Assembly: GCF_900115775.1 (NCBI RefSeq)
Contig: NZ_FOXS01000001.1
Span: 806,001 to 870,000 of the forward strand
DNA from: Hymenobacter arizonensis
GTDB taxonomy: Bacteria; Bacteroidota; Bacteroidia; Cytophagales; Hymenobacteraceae
Length of the DNA: 64,000 nucleotides
Reading direction: 5' to 3'
Made by a program: the position numbers and the translations under genes. Below the pieces are notes generated by a model. That model did not search any database. It saw nothing but the letters and a program-made list of their open reading frames with translations, and was not told where the DNA came from. Below, piece by piece: positions 46,471 to 55,022 of this stretch; position 1 is the first letter of the stretch; every line of letters starts with the position of its first letter.

Positions 46471-46905
46471 ATGGGCCTTTATCACCTCATCTATCAAAGC
46501 CGCGCCGTTGCGCCGTTCTCCGACGCCGAACTGGTGGCGCTGCTCGAGTGGTCCCGCACCTACAACCGGCAAGTGCACGTCACGGGGCTGCTGCTGCACT
46601 CGCCCGACGGCCGCTTCCTCCAAATACTGGAGGGCGAGGAAGCCGACGTGCGAAAGCTCTACTACGAGCACATCCTATCCGACCCACGGCACCATCAATG
46701 CCAGGTGCTCGGGGAAGGGAATTGCGTCGAACGCAGCTTTGCCGATTGGAGCATGGGCTCCCGCGTTGCGCAAGCAGCGGACTTGCACGCCTTGCTGCAA
46801 AGCAGCTCGCTGAATTCCTCAACTCGTCTCGGGCCCAAGCCCACCATCCGCCCCGAGCTGCTGGAGCTGCTGCTGGATTTTGTGGAGACGCAAGCCGCTC
46901 AATAG
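46471..46905 (+). CDS. BLUF-domain blue-light sensor 2
   Basis: This 144-residue protein is a paralogue of the BLUF protein at 26512-26958. It shares YHLIYQS (switch Tyr), TYNRQVHVTGLLLHSPDGRF (flavin Asn) and FLQILEGEE (switch Gln), and the C-terminal half (LSDPRHHQCQVLGEG) is close to its partner. Like that protein it has no attached output domain. I use the ATG at 46471; a longer frame from 46309 adds 54 residues unlike any BLUF protein. No Fnr-like site is present upstream. Large palindromes flank the gene on both sides. Confidence 0.9.
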   Translation: MGLYHLIYQSRAVAPFSDAELVALLEWSRTYNRQVHVTGLLLHSPDGRFLQILEGEEADVRKLYYEHILSDPRHHQCQVLGEGNCVERSFADWSMGSRVAQAADLHALLQSSSLNSSTRLGPKPTIRPELLELLLDFVETQAAQ

Positions 46906-46911
46906 CTGACC

Positions 46912-47100
46912 GATGTTACGCAGGCAGGTGATGGCGCGGGGCTGTGCCCCACGTCTGCAATTTGCGGGCTTCTGGCCCGCAACGCCAGAATAATTGGCCC
47001 TAAAATCGTTCTGGAATCGATTAACGACCGTCGGCCAGAGGCCGACAAATACTAGGCACGGGGCACAGCCCCGCGCCATCACCTTGGCCTGCGTAACATC
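46912..47100. repeat. Long palindrome with two inner hairpins
   Basis: The outer arms 46912-46950 and 47060-47100 pair over 39 bp, apart from two extra bases in the right arm (GATGTTACGCAGG and complement at the ends). Inside are two further hairpins, GCGGGC/GCCCGC near 46964-46980 and GTCGGCC-AGA-GGCCGAC at 47030-47046. The RNA would form a cloverleaf-like structure of about 190 bases. It begins 7 bases after the BLUF 2 stop. No gene is seen from 46906 to 47328. Confidence 0.85.
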
Positions 47101-47225
47101 AGTAACTAATTGGCTTAGGCCGTAGGGCCAGGGCTTAAAGCCTGTTTGAACAAGACCTCGCTTTTATAAGAAATAAGAAAGGTCGTGCTGAGCTGGTCGA
47201 AGCATCTCTACCCCTTCGTTGGGCC

Positions 47226-47290
47226 TGACGAATGTTGGCGGGGGCCTTGATTTTTGTCATGGGGATGCGTTGAGCTGGACCGTAGTCTTG
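47226..47290 (+). promoter_or_regulatory. Tandem Fnr-like promoter of the metallo-beta-lactamase gene
   Basis: TGAC-GAAT-GTTG (47226-47237) and TGAT-TTTT-GTCA (47248-47259) are 22 bp apart. The box TAGTCTTG (47283-47290, one mismatch) is 29.5 bp from the second site's centre. Confidence 0.78.
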
Positions 47291-47328
47291 TACTGCATTT
47301 CCACCCTCCCCATTCACACCCTCCCCGC

Positions 47329-48732
47329 ATGGACGTTAGTCTGCAATTTCTCGGCGCTGCCCACTGCGTCACCGGCTCCAAATACTTGCTCACGCTCGAC
47401 GGCGGCCCCGCGGCCCGGCACCAGATTATGGTGGACTGCGGCCTGTTTCAGGGCCTGAAGGAGCTGCGACTGCGCAACCGCGAGGAGCTACCGCTCACGC
47501 CCGCCGACGTGGACATCGTCATTCTCACCCACGCCCACATCGACCACAGCGGCTACTTGCCCAAGCTGGTACGCGACGGCTTCCGGGGCCGCATCTTCTG
47601 CACCGAGCCCACCGCCGACCTGCTCAGTATCATGCTGCTCGATTCGGCCAAGCTCCAGGAAGAAGAGGCTGCTTTTGCCAACAAAAAAGGCTACTCCAAG
47701 CACAACCCCGCCGAGGCCCTTTACACCCAGCAAGACGTGGAACGCATGCTGCCCCTGGTGGAAAGCGTGGCCTACAACGCCCCGCTTGCCCTGCTCGACG
47801 GCGCCCTTACCCTCACCTTCCGCGAAGCCGGCCACATCCTGGGCTCGGCCAGCGTGGAACTGGCCGTGCAGGGCGAGCGCCAGCGCAAGCAGCTGGTGTT
47901 CAGCGGCGATTTGGGCCGCTACGACAACCCGGTAATGCACGACCCGGCCCCCGTCACCCAGGCCGACGTGCTGCTGGTCGAGTCCACCTACGGCGACCGC
48001 AACCTGCGCGTGGACGACCCCGAGGCCGAAGTGGCCCGCGTGGTAAACGAGGCCCTGGACCGGGGCGGCGTGCTGCTCATCGCCGCCTTCGCCGTGGGTC
48101 GCACCCAAACGCTGCTCTACTACCTCAAAAAGCTCATTAAGGAAGGCCGCGTGCCCCAGGTGCCGGTGTTCGTCGACAGCCCCATGGGCATTCGCGTGTC
48201 GGACCTGTACCCGCGCCATCCCACGGCCCACCGCCTCGGGCACGGCAACGTGTTCGACTTTCCCGGGGTGAAGTTCGTGACCGAATCCCGCGAGTCCAAA
48301 GGCCTGAACCAGCGCACTGGGCAGGCCATCATCATCTCATCCAGCGGCATGTGCACCGGCGGGCGCATCGTGCACCACCTGTTCCACCGTCTGCCCCGCC
48401 CCGCCGACACGCTGCTGCTCATCGGCTACCAGGCCGAGGGCACCCGGGGCCACCGCCTGCAGGAGGGCGAAACCGAAATCAAGATGTTCGGCGAGCTGGT
48501 GCCCGTGCGCTGCCACGTCGAGCACCTCGGCGGCCTCTCGGCGCACGCCGACCGGCAGGAGCTGCTGCGCTGGCTGGGCAATTTCGAGCAGCCGCCCAAG
48601 CACACCTTCATCGTGCACGGCGAGCCCCGGGCGGCCGAAGCCCTGGCCCAGACGCTGCGCCAGGAGCAGGGCTGGCCCAACGTAACGGTGCCGGATTATC
48701 TGGACAAAGCCGTGCTGTTCGAAGGCATCTAA
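47329..48732 (+). CDS. RNase-type metallo-beta-lactamase (beta-CASP) protein
   Basis: This 467-residue protein has the metallo-beta-lactamase HxHxDH motif (THAHIDHSGYLP, near residue 65), a beta-CASP region (VLLVESTYGDR, then VGRTQTLLYYL) and the RMMBL-type end with HVEHLGGLSAHADRQELL. Such proteins, related to CPSF-73 and archaeal aCPSF, are usually RNA endo- or exonucleases with two zinc ions. I start at the ATG at 47329 (MDVSLQFLGAAHCVTGS). The promoter at 47226-47290 excludes the longer frame from 47254. Homologues often sit near universal stress proteins and cbb3 genes in other Bacteroidota, which fits this island. Confidence 0.92.
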   Translation: MDVSLQFLGAAHCVTGSKYLLTLDGGPAARHQIMVDCGLFQGLKELRLRNREELPLTPADVDIVILTHAHIDHSGYLPKLVRDGFRGRIFCTEPTADLLSIMLLDSAKLQEEEAAFANKKGYSKHNPAEALYTQQDVERMLPLVESVAYNAPLALLDGALTLTFREAGHILGSASVELAVQGERQRKQLVFSGDLGRYDNPVMHDPAPVTQADVLLVESTYGDRNLRVDDPEAEVARVVNEALDRGGVLLIAAFAVGRTQTLLYYLKKLIKEGRVPQVPVFVDSPMGIRVSDLYPRHPTAHRLGHGNVFDFPGVKFVTESRESKGLNQRTGQAIIISSSGMCTGGRIVHHLFHRLPRPADTLLLIGYQAEGTRGHRLQEGETEIKMFGELVPVRCHVEHLGGLSAHADRQELLRWLGNFEQPPKHTFIVHGEPRAAEALAQTLRQEQGWPNVTVPDYLDKAVLFEGI

Positions 48733-48776
48733 CGCGGTTTGCGAGTGACTGCCTAGGATAAGATATTGCTAATAAT

Positions 48777-48808
48777 AAAGGTCCACACGAGCGTGTGGAC
48801 CTTTTTTT
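48777..48808 (+). terminator. Terminator after the metallo-beta-lactamase gene
   Basis: A perfect 12-bp stem (AAAGGTCCACAC/GTGTGGACCTTT) with a GAGC loop is followed by a T tract. Confidence 0.92.
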
Positions 48809-49042
48809 GTGGCTGCCATCGGCTACGTGGCATACAGTGGCGTGGCTGATAAAATAACGGCCTGCACCTGGGTAGCCAGCGGCCTGGTTTGGGCCGAAGG
48901 CATCGTGCTGTTGCTGTTTAACCGGCGCTGCCCGCTCAAGATTCTGGCCCGGAAATAGTCCCATTCCTACCGGCCCACCTTCGACATTTTCCTGTCTGAG
49001 TGGCCGGCCCGCCACAACCGGATGACAGTTGCCCGGCGTTAG
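48809..49042 (+). pseudogene. Relic of a small membrane protein, interrupted by TAG
   Basis: From 48809 one frame reads VAAIGYVAYSGVADKITACT, then a helix (AEGIVLLLFN), then CPLKILARK. It is followed by an in-frame TAG at 48956-48958 and then YRPTFDIFLSEWPARHNR. The pattern CPLxxxARK-x-FDIxLxxWxARHN is one I know from small hypothetical membrane proteins of Bacteroidota. No start codon remains, because the frame begins at the terminator. The relic converges with and slightly overlaps the end of the DUF1003 gene. Confidence 0.6.
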
Positions 49043-49725
49043 CGGCGCTTGTCTGGCTGGCCCAGCACGGCCTGTAGCACCTCCGCTACCTGCTGGGTGG
49101 CCAGGGCGTGCTGCTGAGTCAGGTGGTCGAGCTTTTCGTGCATGATGCGGAGCTCCAGCTCGGCCTTCAGGTTTATCATGTAGTCCTTTTTGGCGCGCTC
49201 CCGGTCTTTTTCTTCCTGGCGGTTCTGGCTCATCATAATCACCGGGGCCTGTAGCGCGGCCAGGCAGGACAGCAGCAGGTTGAGCAGGATGAATGGGTAG
49301 GGGTCGAAGCCCGGCCGGCGCAGCAGCGCCACGTTCAGCAGAATCCAGCCCAGGATGATGCCGAAAAACAGCAGGATAAAGGTCCAGCTGCCCCCGAAGC
49401 TGGCAATGCCGTCGGCCCAGCGCTGGCCCAGGGTCAGGGGCAGCGCTGGCTCTTCTACCTTGTCGGTGAGGGTGCGGCGCTCGTGCACGTTGCTGAGCAC
49501 GGTTTCTTCCAGCTCCGACAGCTCCCCGACTTCGCGCACGAGGAAGTTTTCCAGGTAGCGGCGGCGGTACTCGTTCAGTTCAGTGACGGCCAGCGAATCG
49601 TCGGGCTGAAAGTTGGGGTAGTCCAGCTGAATCAGGTCGAGAATGGGCTGGCGCACAAGCAGGCCGCTCACTTGCTCGTTTTCGGGAAAAGTACGGCCGG
49701 AGCAGCCGCTAACAAAGGTGGTCAT
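49039..49725 (-). CDS. DUF1003 membrane protein
   Basis: This 228-residue protein has the DUF1003 core: ADGIASFGGSWTFILLFFG, then GFDPYPFILLNLLLSCLAAL, QAPVIMMSQNRQEEKDR, followed by a coiled coil. It has two membrane helices and cytosolic ends. The N-terminal 100 residues form a separate soluble region. The family's role is unknown. It lies 33 bases after the LOG-family gene on the same strand, so the two are probably co-transcribed. Confidence 0.88.
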   Translation of the reverse strand: MTTFVSGCSGRTFPENEQVSGLLVRQPILDLIQLDYPNFQPDDSLAVTELNEYRRRYLENFLVREVGELSELEETVLSNVHERRTLTDKVEEPALPLTLGQRWADGIASFGGSWTFILLFFGIILGWILLNVALLRRPGFDPYPFILLNLLLSCLAALQAPVIMMSQNRQEEKDRERAKKDYMINLKAELELRIMHEKLDHLTQQHALATQQVAEVLQAVLGQPDKRR

Positions 49726-49758
49726 GTTGGTTGGGAAGAGTTAAAAATAACGGTGGCC

Positions 49759-50517
49759 TTACTCCCCCAGCCACCACCAGCGCCGCGGCGGGCGCTTCGC
49801 CGCCAACCGGTACTTGACCACGGCGTGCCGCTCGATGTGGGCCAGCGCTTCCTCCACCGAGTCGGTGTAAGTGAGCAGCTGCAAGTCGGCGGTGTCCACC
49901 ATGCCGTGGCGCTGCATGTCGGCCAGTAGCGCCGTCAGCGACTCCCAATATTCGCGGCCCACCACTACCACGGGGAAGTCCAGAATCTTTTTGCTTTGGA
50001 TGAGGGTGAGGGCTTCAAACAGCTCGTCGAGCGTGCCCAGGCCCCCAGGCATAATCACGAAGGCGTAGGAGTATTTCACCAGCAGCACCTTGCGCACAAA
50101 GAAATACCGGCAGGTCAGCCAGCGGTCCAGGTAAGGGTTGGGGTGCTGTTCGGTGGGCAGCACGATGTTGCAGCCGATGGACGGCCCGCCGGCCTCTTGG
50201 GCGCCGCGGTTGGCCGCTTCCATGATGCCGGGCCCGCCGCCGGTGAGCACCGTGAAGCCCTGCCGGCTCAGGCCCGTGCCTAGCTGCCGGGCCAGGGCGT
50301 AAAAGGGCGAGTCTTCGGTTACCCGCGCCGAGCCGAACACCGTGACGCACGGTCCCACGAAGTGGAGCACCCGAAACCCGCCCATGAACTCGCGCAACAC
50401 CGTCCACAGAAAGCGCAACTCGCGCCGGCGGGTAGTGGGGCCGGCCAGAAAGCGGCGCTCGTCGCGGGCAGCAGCCTGAGCCGGCAGGGGTGGGGTTGGT
50501 CGAGCCGGGTGCTGCAA
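49759..50517 (-). CDS. LOG/TIGR00730 family nucleotide hydrolase
   Basis: This 252-residue protein contains VLTGGGPGIMEAANRGAQEA and MPGGLGTLDELFEALTLIQ, the two signatures of LOG proteins, which release adenine from nucleoside 5'-monophosphates. FGSARVTEDSPFY is the usual N-terminal motif. The bacterial family acts on AMP or cytokinin-like nucleotides; the substrate here is unknown. The first 45 residues are basic and not conserved, so a shorter start is possible. DUF1003 lies just downstream. Confidence 0.88.
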   Translation of the reverse strand: MQHPARPTPPLPAQAAARDERRFLAGPTTRRRELRFLWTVLREFMGGFRVLHFVGPCVTVFGSARVTEDSPFYALARQLGTGLSRQGFTVLTGGGPGIMEAANRGAQEAGGPSIGCNIVLPTEQHPNPYLDRWLTCRYFFVRKVLLVKYSYAFVIMPGGLGTLDELFEALTLIQSKKILDFPVVVVGREYWESLTALLADMQRHGMVDTADLQLLTYTDSVEEALAHIERHAVVKYRLAAKRPPRRWWWLGE

Positions 50518-50594
50518 CAGGGTAGCAGTTAGATGGAGGGCGAAGGTGCGGTTACGGCAACGAAAGCTGGGGATGGGTGCAGTTTCGGGTGGAT

Positions 50595-50699
50595 TTACCG
50601 GCTGAGCGGCGGCTGAAAGCGCGTGGCGCGCGAGTAGGAACTGAATAAAGCCAACGCAGTTACCAGCAGAACCGAGAACATAAGGACGGGAGTTATCAT
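50595..50699 (-). CDS. Possible 34-residue membrane peptide
   Basis: A short frame (MITPVLMFSVLLVTALALFS, then a basic tail) could encode a single-helix peptide. It lies in the 252-base gap between the LOG gene and the universal stress gene. It has no clear promoter or homologue I can name, so it may be chance, but the hydrophobic helix followed by Arg residues is typical of small membrane peptides. Confidence 0.35.
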   Translation of the reverse strand: MITPVLMFSVLLVTALALFSSYSRATRFQPPLSR

Positions 50700-50769
50700 G
50701 GCGAAGTAATAAATCGGGTTGTTTAGCACCCAGATGAAAAATAGGAATCAGGCAAACTCAGCGCTGGGT

Positions 50770-51690
50770 TTAGTTCGCCGGGCTCAGGCCCGCCAAAGCG
50801 CCGGCGGTCCAGCTGGCCGCATCGGTAATGGGACGCGACAAGGCGACGGGCTCTGCGGCGGCCGCCACGGGCAGCACCAGCACCGGCACCGGGCAGCGCT
50901 CCAGTAGCTGGGTCGTCACGCTGCGGTGAAACAGCCCCTTCAGGAAGCTGCGGGGCCGCGCTATCAGCACCAGCAGGTCGGCCTGGGTGTCGGCCAGGGC
51001 TTGGAGAATGCCGGCGGCGGGCGCGACGTCCCGCTCCTGGTACACCCAGAGCGGCGCATCGGGCGGCAGCAGGCCGCTGGCCCGCACATCGGCCATGGCC
51101 ATGCGCCGCCGCTGGTAGGCCGACTTCTCGTCGAGCATCACGTGCGTAACCGTGTAAGCAGCTTGCCAGGCGGCCAGCAGCGGCGCCAGCTCCCGGCTCG
51201 CCGTGCTAAGGGTATATAGCTCGGCATCCAGGGCCAGCAACACGCGGCGCGGTGCGGCCGGCCGGGCAGCTGCTTGGGGTACCAGCAGCAGCGGCAGGTG
51301 CGTTGCCCGGAGCACCGGCAGCACGTGGTTGCGCAGCAGGTGGTCCAGCACATCGTGCTCAGGGCTCAGGCCCATGGCCAGCAGCAGCGGCTGGTGCCGG
51401 AGCACGGCTTCAGCCACCGCTTCCGCCATGGGCAATACCGATACCGTGGCTTCGGCAGCGCCTGGCAGCTCCTGCGCCAGCGCCGCCATGTCGGCGGCCA
51501 CCTCGGCGTAGCTGCGGTCGGTTTGGGCCGCCGTCACCAGGGCTGAGTCGGGGGCCAGCAGCATGGGGTCGTGGTGCAAGTGCAGCAAGGCCACGTGCGC
51601 GTGCAGCGGGGCACCTAGCGCGGCTGCGTAGTGCGCCGCGTGCTCCGCCGTTTCTGACTGATTGACCAGCACGACAATGGATGGTTTCAT
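50770..51690 (-). CDS. Tandem universal stress protein
   Basis: This 306-residue protein has two UspA domains. The first starts KPSIVVLVNQSETAEHAAHY and ends THLPLLLVPQ. The second starts RRVLLALDAELYTLST and ends RSVTTQLLERCPVPVLVLPV, with the FHRSVT-type motif near the nucleotide site. It is the sister of the next gene upstream, 53 bases away, so both may be in one unit. I start at the ATG at 51690 (MKPSIVVL). A third tandem UspA gene lies at 30938-31858. Confidence 0.85.
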   Translation of the reverse strand: MKPSIVVLVNQSETAEHAAHYAAALGAPLHAHVALLHLHHDPMLLAPDSALVTAAQTDRSYAEVAADMAALAQELPGAAEATVSVLPMAEAVAEAVLRHQPLLLAMGLSPEHDVLDHLLRNHVLPVLRATHLPLLLVPQAAARPAAPRRVLLALDAELYTLSTASRELAPLLAAWQAAYTVTHVMLDEKSAYQRRRMAMADVRASGLLPPDAPLWVYQERDVAPAAGILQALADTQADLLVLIARPRSFLKGLFHRSVTTQLLERCPVPVLVLPVAAAAEPVALSRPITDAASWTAGALAGLSPAN

Positions 51691-51743
51691 AGCGGAGGAG
51701 AGAAAAAAGGTAGGTGAAATCAACAGACAACCCTGGCGCCTGC

Positions 51744-52571
51744 TTAGTCTTCGGCTGGCAGCAGCAGGACGGGAATAGCGCTTTCCTGGATGAGCTGGGC
51801 CGTGACACTGCGGTGAAACAGACTGCCAAACAAGGTGTGGCGGCGTACTACTACCACCAGCATATCGGCTTCCTGGCGGGCCGCTTCTTCGAGCACGCCG
51901 CCCGCCACCGTCGGGCTGTACACTTCGTGCAACTGGCTTTCGGCGAAGAGGCTGACCAGGTCGTTGTCCCGCACGGTTTCCAACACGGCGTCCTTGTCGG
52001 GTCGGGCCTGCTCGTCGTCAGTCACGTGCACCACGTCGAGGGTGGCCTTGGTGGCGAACAGCAGCCGGCTGAGCACCTCCTGGTGGTCCTGGTCGTTGAA
52101 GGTGAAGGGAGCCCCGTCAACGGCCAGCAGCAGGCGTCGCGGCGGGAAGGCGTCCCAGCCCGCGGCCGGCACCAGCAGCAGCGGGTGGGGCGCGTGGCGC
52201 AGCAAGTCCATCACCACGCTGGCCAGCTGCTCGGTGTCGTCGGGGTCGGCATGGGGGCGGGCCAGCACCAGAAACAGCGGATGGTGCCGGCGCACAGCCT
52301 CGTTCACGGCCTCGGGCAGGAAGGCGGGCGCCACCTCTACTTCCGTGGGCACGGTTTGCCCGGCGGCGAGGCGCAGCAGGGCCTGGTCGGTTTTCCACTC
52401 GCCCTGCGGGCTGTGGCGGTCGCCGAATCCCTCCGGCACGGGCAGGCCGTCGTAGCGCGCGTGTAGCAGCACCAGCTGCGCGTTAAGCGGCACGGCCAGC
52501 CCGGCCGCGTAGGAGAGGGCGCGGTTGGTGACGGCGAAAAAGTCGGTCAGGACAACAAGGGAGGGCCTCAT
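51744..52571 (-). CDS. Tandem universal stress protein
   Basis: This 275-residue protein has the same two-domain plan: RPSLVVLTDFFAVTNRALSY to HPLLLVPAA, then RRLLLAVDGAPFTFND to LFHRSVTAQLIQESAIPVLL. The second half is close to that of the neighbouring gene at 50770-51690 (FHRSVT and VPVLVLP/IPVLLLP), so they arose by duplication. I start at the ATG at 52571 (MRPSLVVL). No Fnr-like pair is convincing upstream. Confidence 0.85.
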   Translation of the reverse strand: MRPSLVVLTDFFAVTNRALSYAAGLAVPLNAQLVLLHARYDGLPVPEGFGDRHSPQGEWKTDQALLRLAAGQTVPTEVEVAPAFLPEAVNEAVRRHHPLFLVLARPHADPDDTEQLASVVMDLLRHAPHPLLLVPAAGWDAFPPRRLLLAVDGAPFTFNDQDHQEVLSRLLFATKATLDVVHVTDDEQARPDKDAVLETVRDNDLVSLFAESQLHEVYSPTVAGGVLEEAARQEADMLVVVVRRHTLFGSLFHRSVTAQLIQESAIPVLLLPAED

Positions 52572-52967
52572 GGCAAGAAAAGTAAAGGTGGAAAAGGTGG
52601 CAGCCAGTGAGGCCGAGCGTTGGTTAAGGCAGGAAATACTTGCTTTTAGCAGCGGGCAAAGCAGGACTTGTGAAACTCGTTGGCGCGTATTCACACTCGC
52701 CCTCCCGCGCCATGCTGGCGTCTGCTTCCTGCGCATTCTGCCGGGTGTCGGCGCTTAGGGGCCAAGTGGAGCAAGCTTCGGCGGGGGCGGCGTGGGGCTG
52801 ACCGCGCCCCGCCGGGCTAGACGGGGAGTTCATGGCTGGCGGGCACTTCGCGGTTGATGCTTGGGGTAGCCTGCAGCACGCCCAGGTGGTTGGAAGGGGT
52901 TGGGGCGAGGCAGCGCCTTTCGGGGCGCTATTGCGTTGGTTCGTTGGAAAGCGGCCGACCAGTGGGA
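52572..52967. other. 396-base stretch without a supported gene
   Basis: It lies between the universal stress gene and the four-helix copper protein gene, all read leftwards. The open frames here are weak and lack motifs. One sequence, TGAA-ACTC-GTTG at 52671-52682, loosely resembles the Fnr-like half-sites but has no partner or -7 box at the right distance. Confidence 0.5.
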
Positions 52968-53270
52968 TTAAGCGCAGCGGCGGCAGGCCTCGACGCACTC
53001 CTGGCAGTGGCGGTGCTCGTGCTTGGCGCACTCTTCGGCGCAGGCCTGGCAGGTTTCGGCGCAAGCCTTCAGCAGGCTGGCGGCGTGGGCCGAGCCGCGG
53101 GCCACGAGGCGAGCGGTGAGGGCGCACACGTCGGCGCAGTCGCGGGCAAGCGTGATGCAGCGGGCCATCATTTGCACGTCTGGCTCTTGCAGGCAGGCGG
53201 TGACGCAGTGCTCGCAGGCGGCAATGCAGGCATTAAGGGCTTCAAGCTGGCTTTGGGTGTGGGCAGTCAT
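52968..53270 (-). CDS. Four-helix-bundle copper-binding protein (DUF326/Csp-like)
   Basis: This 100-residue protein has thirteen Cys residues spread along helices: NACIAACEHCVTACL, MARCITLARDCADVCAL, KACAETCQACAEECAKH and HCQECVEACRRCA. This is the Csp/DUF326 pattern, in which Cys residues line the core of a four-helix bundle and bind many Cu(I) ions. No signal peptide is present, so it is cytosolic (Csp3-like). A copper store fits with CcoI and the cbb3 oxidase made nearby. An Fnr-like promoter lies upstream. Confidence 0.88.
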   Translation of the reverse strand: MTAHTQSQLEALNACIAACEHCVTACLQEPDVQMMARCITLARDCADVCALTARLVARGSAHAASLLKACAETCQACAEECAKHEHRHCQECVEACRRCA

Positions 53271-53303
53271 GGCGGTTGGGGCGGAGAGGAGGGATGCTTG
53301 GGG

Positions 53304-53368
53304 CAAAAGTCCGCCCCGCCCCGTGGCCCTGCCATGACAATGCCGGCTGCCATCCATGACTTTTGTCA
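53304..53368 (-). promoter_or_regulatory. Tandem Fnr-like promoter of the copper protein gene
   Basis: The minus-strand box GACTTTTG (53311-53304) is 29.5 bp from the centre of 53335-53346, where only the TGAC half-site is kept (TGAC-AATG-CCGG). A full TGAC-TTTT-GTCA lies at 53357-53368, 22 bp further out. Confidence 0.75.
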
Positions 53369-53499
53369 GGTTGCCCAGGCGCGAGGAGCCCCGCTAAAGC
53401 GTTAAAACACTTGAACAAACCGGCCCGCAGGTTACTCAAAACCAAGGCTGCCGTGCTCAAAAGTGCCGTTTTGTATCGGGCGGGATGCATGAGCACGAG

Positions 53500-53727
53500 T
53501 TAACAAAGCAGATGGTTGACCTTGCCGGCCTGGGCGAGGCCGTAGGTCATCGGGCGTTTGCCCCGCAAGATTACCGCCCCCGGCTCACCGGCAGCATGAC
53601 ATAAATCAGGGAAAAACACGACGTACGGCAGGGCGATGCGCAGCCTTTCGCCGGAACTTGCCTCGGTTTTTAGCTCTTCGATAACTAGCTGCCCGGCCCT
53701 GAGTGGCTGAGGAACCGGCGGCTTCAC
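53500..53727 (-). CDS. Hypothetical 75-residue open frame
   Basis: I do not recognise this frame. It encodes 75 residues with no signal peptide or motif, between the copper protein's promoter and the gene at 53811. There is no promoter evidence. The rest of the 53271-53810 gap shows only the regulatory site described separately. Confidence 0.3.
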   Translation of the reverse strand: MKPPVPQPLRAGQLVIEELKTEASSGERLRIALPYVVFFPDLCHAAGEPGAVILRGKRPMTYGLAQAGKVNHLLC

Positions 53728-53810
53728 GGCGTGGCGGTGAGGAGCAGCAATGGGCCCAGTTTTCAGCTGCTAAGGCGCCTTATTTCTTTCATCATTTTGC
53801 TCCCAGTACC

Positions 53811-54122
53811 ATGTCGTTTGTATCCTTTGGCAATGAGAAAAATTCGCCCCACCTCAACGTGGACCACATTGTGAGCCTGGAGCTAGTGGAAGCACCAGGC
53901 CACATGCCAGCGGTAAGCATCCGAGCCACGCGGGCCGAAGCTGACCTGCGCGTCGAGTTTGCAACCAGGGTGGAAGCCCAGGATTTGATTGACTCCATCA
54001 TCGACTGCAGTGTGCCCAGCTCGGCCGGTGCCGTCGAGTTGGACGCAAACACGGCGGCCCGGCCCAAGCGGCTGCCTTTCGGGCAATTCGTGGCCGATGA
54101 GCGCCATGAGCCGGGCGAGTAA
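53811..54122 (+). CDS. Hypothetical protein
   Basis: I do not recognise this 103-residue protein. It begins MSFVSFGNEKNSPHLNVDHI and alternates short strands and helices, suggesting a small soluble PH-like or SH3-like fold, with a disordered tail after about residue 85. A start at 53811 fits best; a longer frame from 53703 would add 36 unlike residues. It is read towards the PAP2 relic, 90 bases further on. Confidence 0.55.
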   Translation: MSFVSFGNEKNSPHLNVDHIVSLELVEAPGHMPAVSIRATRAEADLRVEFATRVEAQDLIDSIIDCSVPSSAGAVELDANTAARPKRLPFGQFVADERHEPGE

Positions 54123-54212
54123 TTCCAGTTTTGGGCAAGGTCATCAGCTGACTCTTGCTGGTGGCGTATGTAACTCCTCGGGCGCCGCACCACTGCCTTA
54201 TTCTCTTGGTAC

Positions 54213-54960
54213 ATGAAGTGTTTTTTAGCCGTTGTGCTGGTTTGGGGATGGGGACTGGCCGGCGGCACCGCTGCATACGCCCAGCAGGCCCCTTCGCCCT
54301 ACGGCACCCGGTTTGCAGTGGAAGGAAGCGCCCATCACGATGGGCCTAGCCGCCCTGAGCGTCACGGGGCTCACGCTGGTGCGGCACAAGCACGTAGCCA
54401 GCGAAGCCAACCTGGCGGCCCTGAAACGTGAAAACATCTCCGCCATCGACCGCTTCTCCGCCGGCTACTACAGCGAAACGGCGCAGTCAACCAGCGACGC
54501 GCTGTACTACGGCACCGTGGCGCTGGTGCCGGCCCTGCTGGCTTTCGCCCCCAGGTGCACGGCCGCTATGGCCAGGTGGCTGGCCTCTACCTGGAAACGA
54601 TGTGCACCACGGCTGCCGTACCGGCCGTGATGGCTGACTTCCGTATCCGGGCCGGCAAGCACTTTCTCACCGACAACGTGGTAGGGTACGCCTTGAGTGC
54701 CACGGTGGGCCTGGTGGTACCGCGCCTGCACCGCGTCAGCTCCGGCTACGATGCTGCGAATGCCCCCGCCCAGGACTTTACCGGCTCGCTCATCGGCTGC
54801 GCGGTGGGCGCCGCCACCGGCGTGGTCGTGCTCCATTTCTACCAAAAGCTGCCCGGCACGGGCATCTCCGCGGTGCCGGGCCTGAGCCAAAACGGCTACG
54901 CCTACGCCTACGGCGGCCTGCAGCTGGCCCGGCGCTGGTCGCCTTGGCCAGAATGGCAGC
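54213..54960 (+). pseudogene. PAP2-type phosphatase relic
   Basis: The gene opens with a signal peptide (MKCFLAVVLVWGWGLAGGTA), changes frame near 54330 (to GLAALSVTGLTLVRHKHVAS) and changes back near 54555 (to GRYGQVAGLYLETM). It ends with FRIRAGKHFLTDNVVGYALS, the last motif of PAP2 phosphatases, and a hydrophobic tail. Between LYLETM and the last motif the sequence that would carry the KxxxxxxRP and SGH active-site motifs is absent. Two shifts plus loss of the catalytic core mark it as dead. Its final frame runs without a stop into the L,D-transpeptidase-like gene. An intact PAP2 gene of a different subtype lies at 57971-58783. Confidence 0.72.
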
Positions 54961-55022
54961 CGAACGCGCCCGCCCTGTTGCGCCCCTCTTCTCCTAAATC
55001 TAGTTTGTTTTTCTCGCCGACA

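Noticed and set aside
52671..52682. Fnr-like site before the universal stress gene at 52571
   Set aside because: Only a partial TGAA-ACTC-GTTG is present, with no second site at 22 bp and no -7 box at the right distance.
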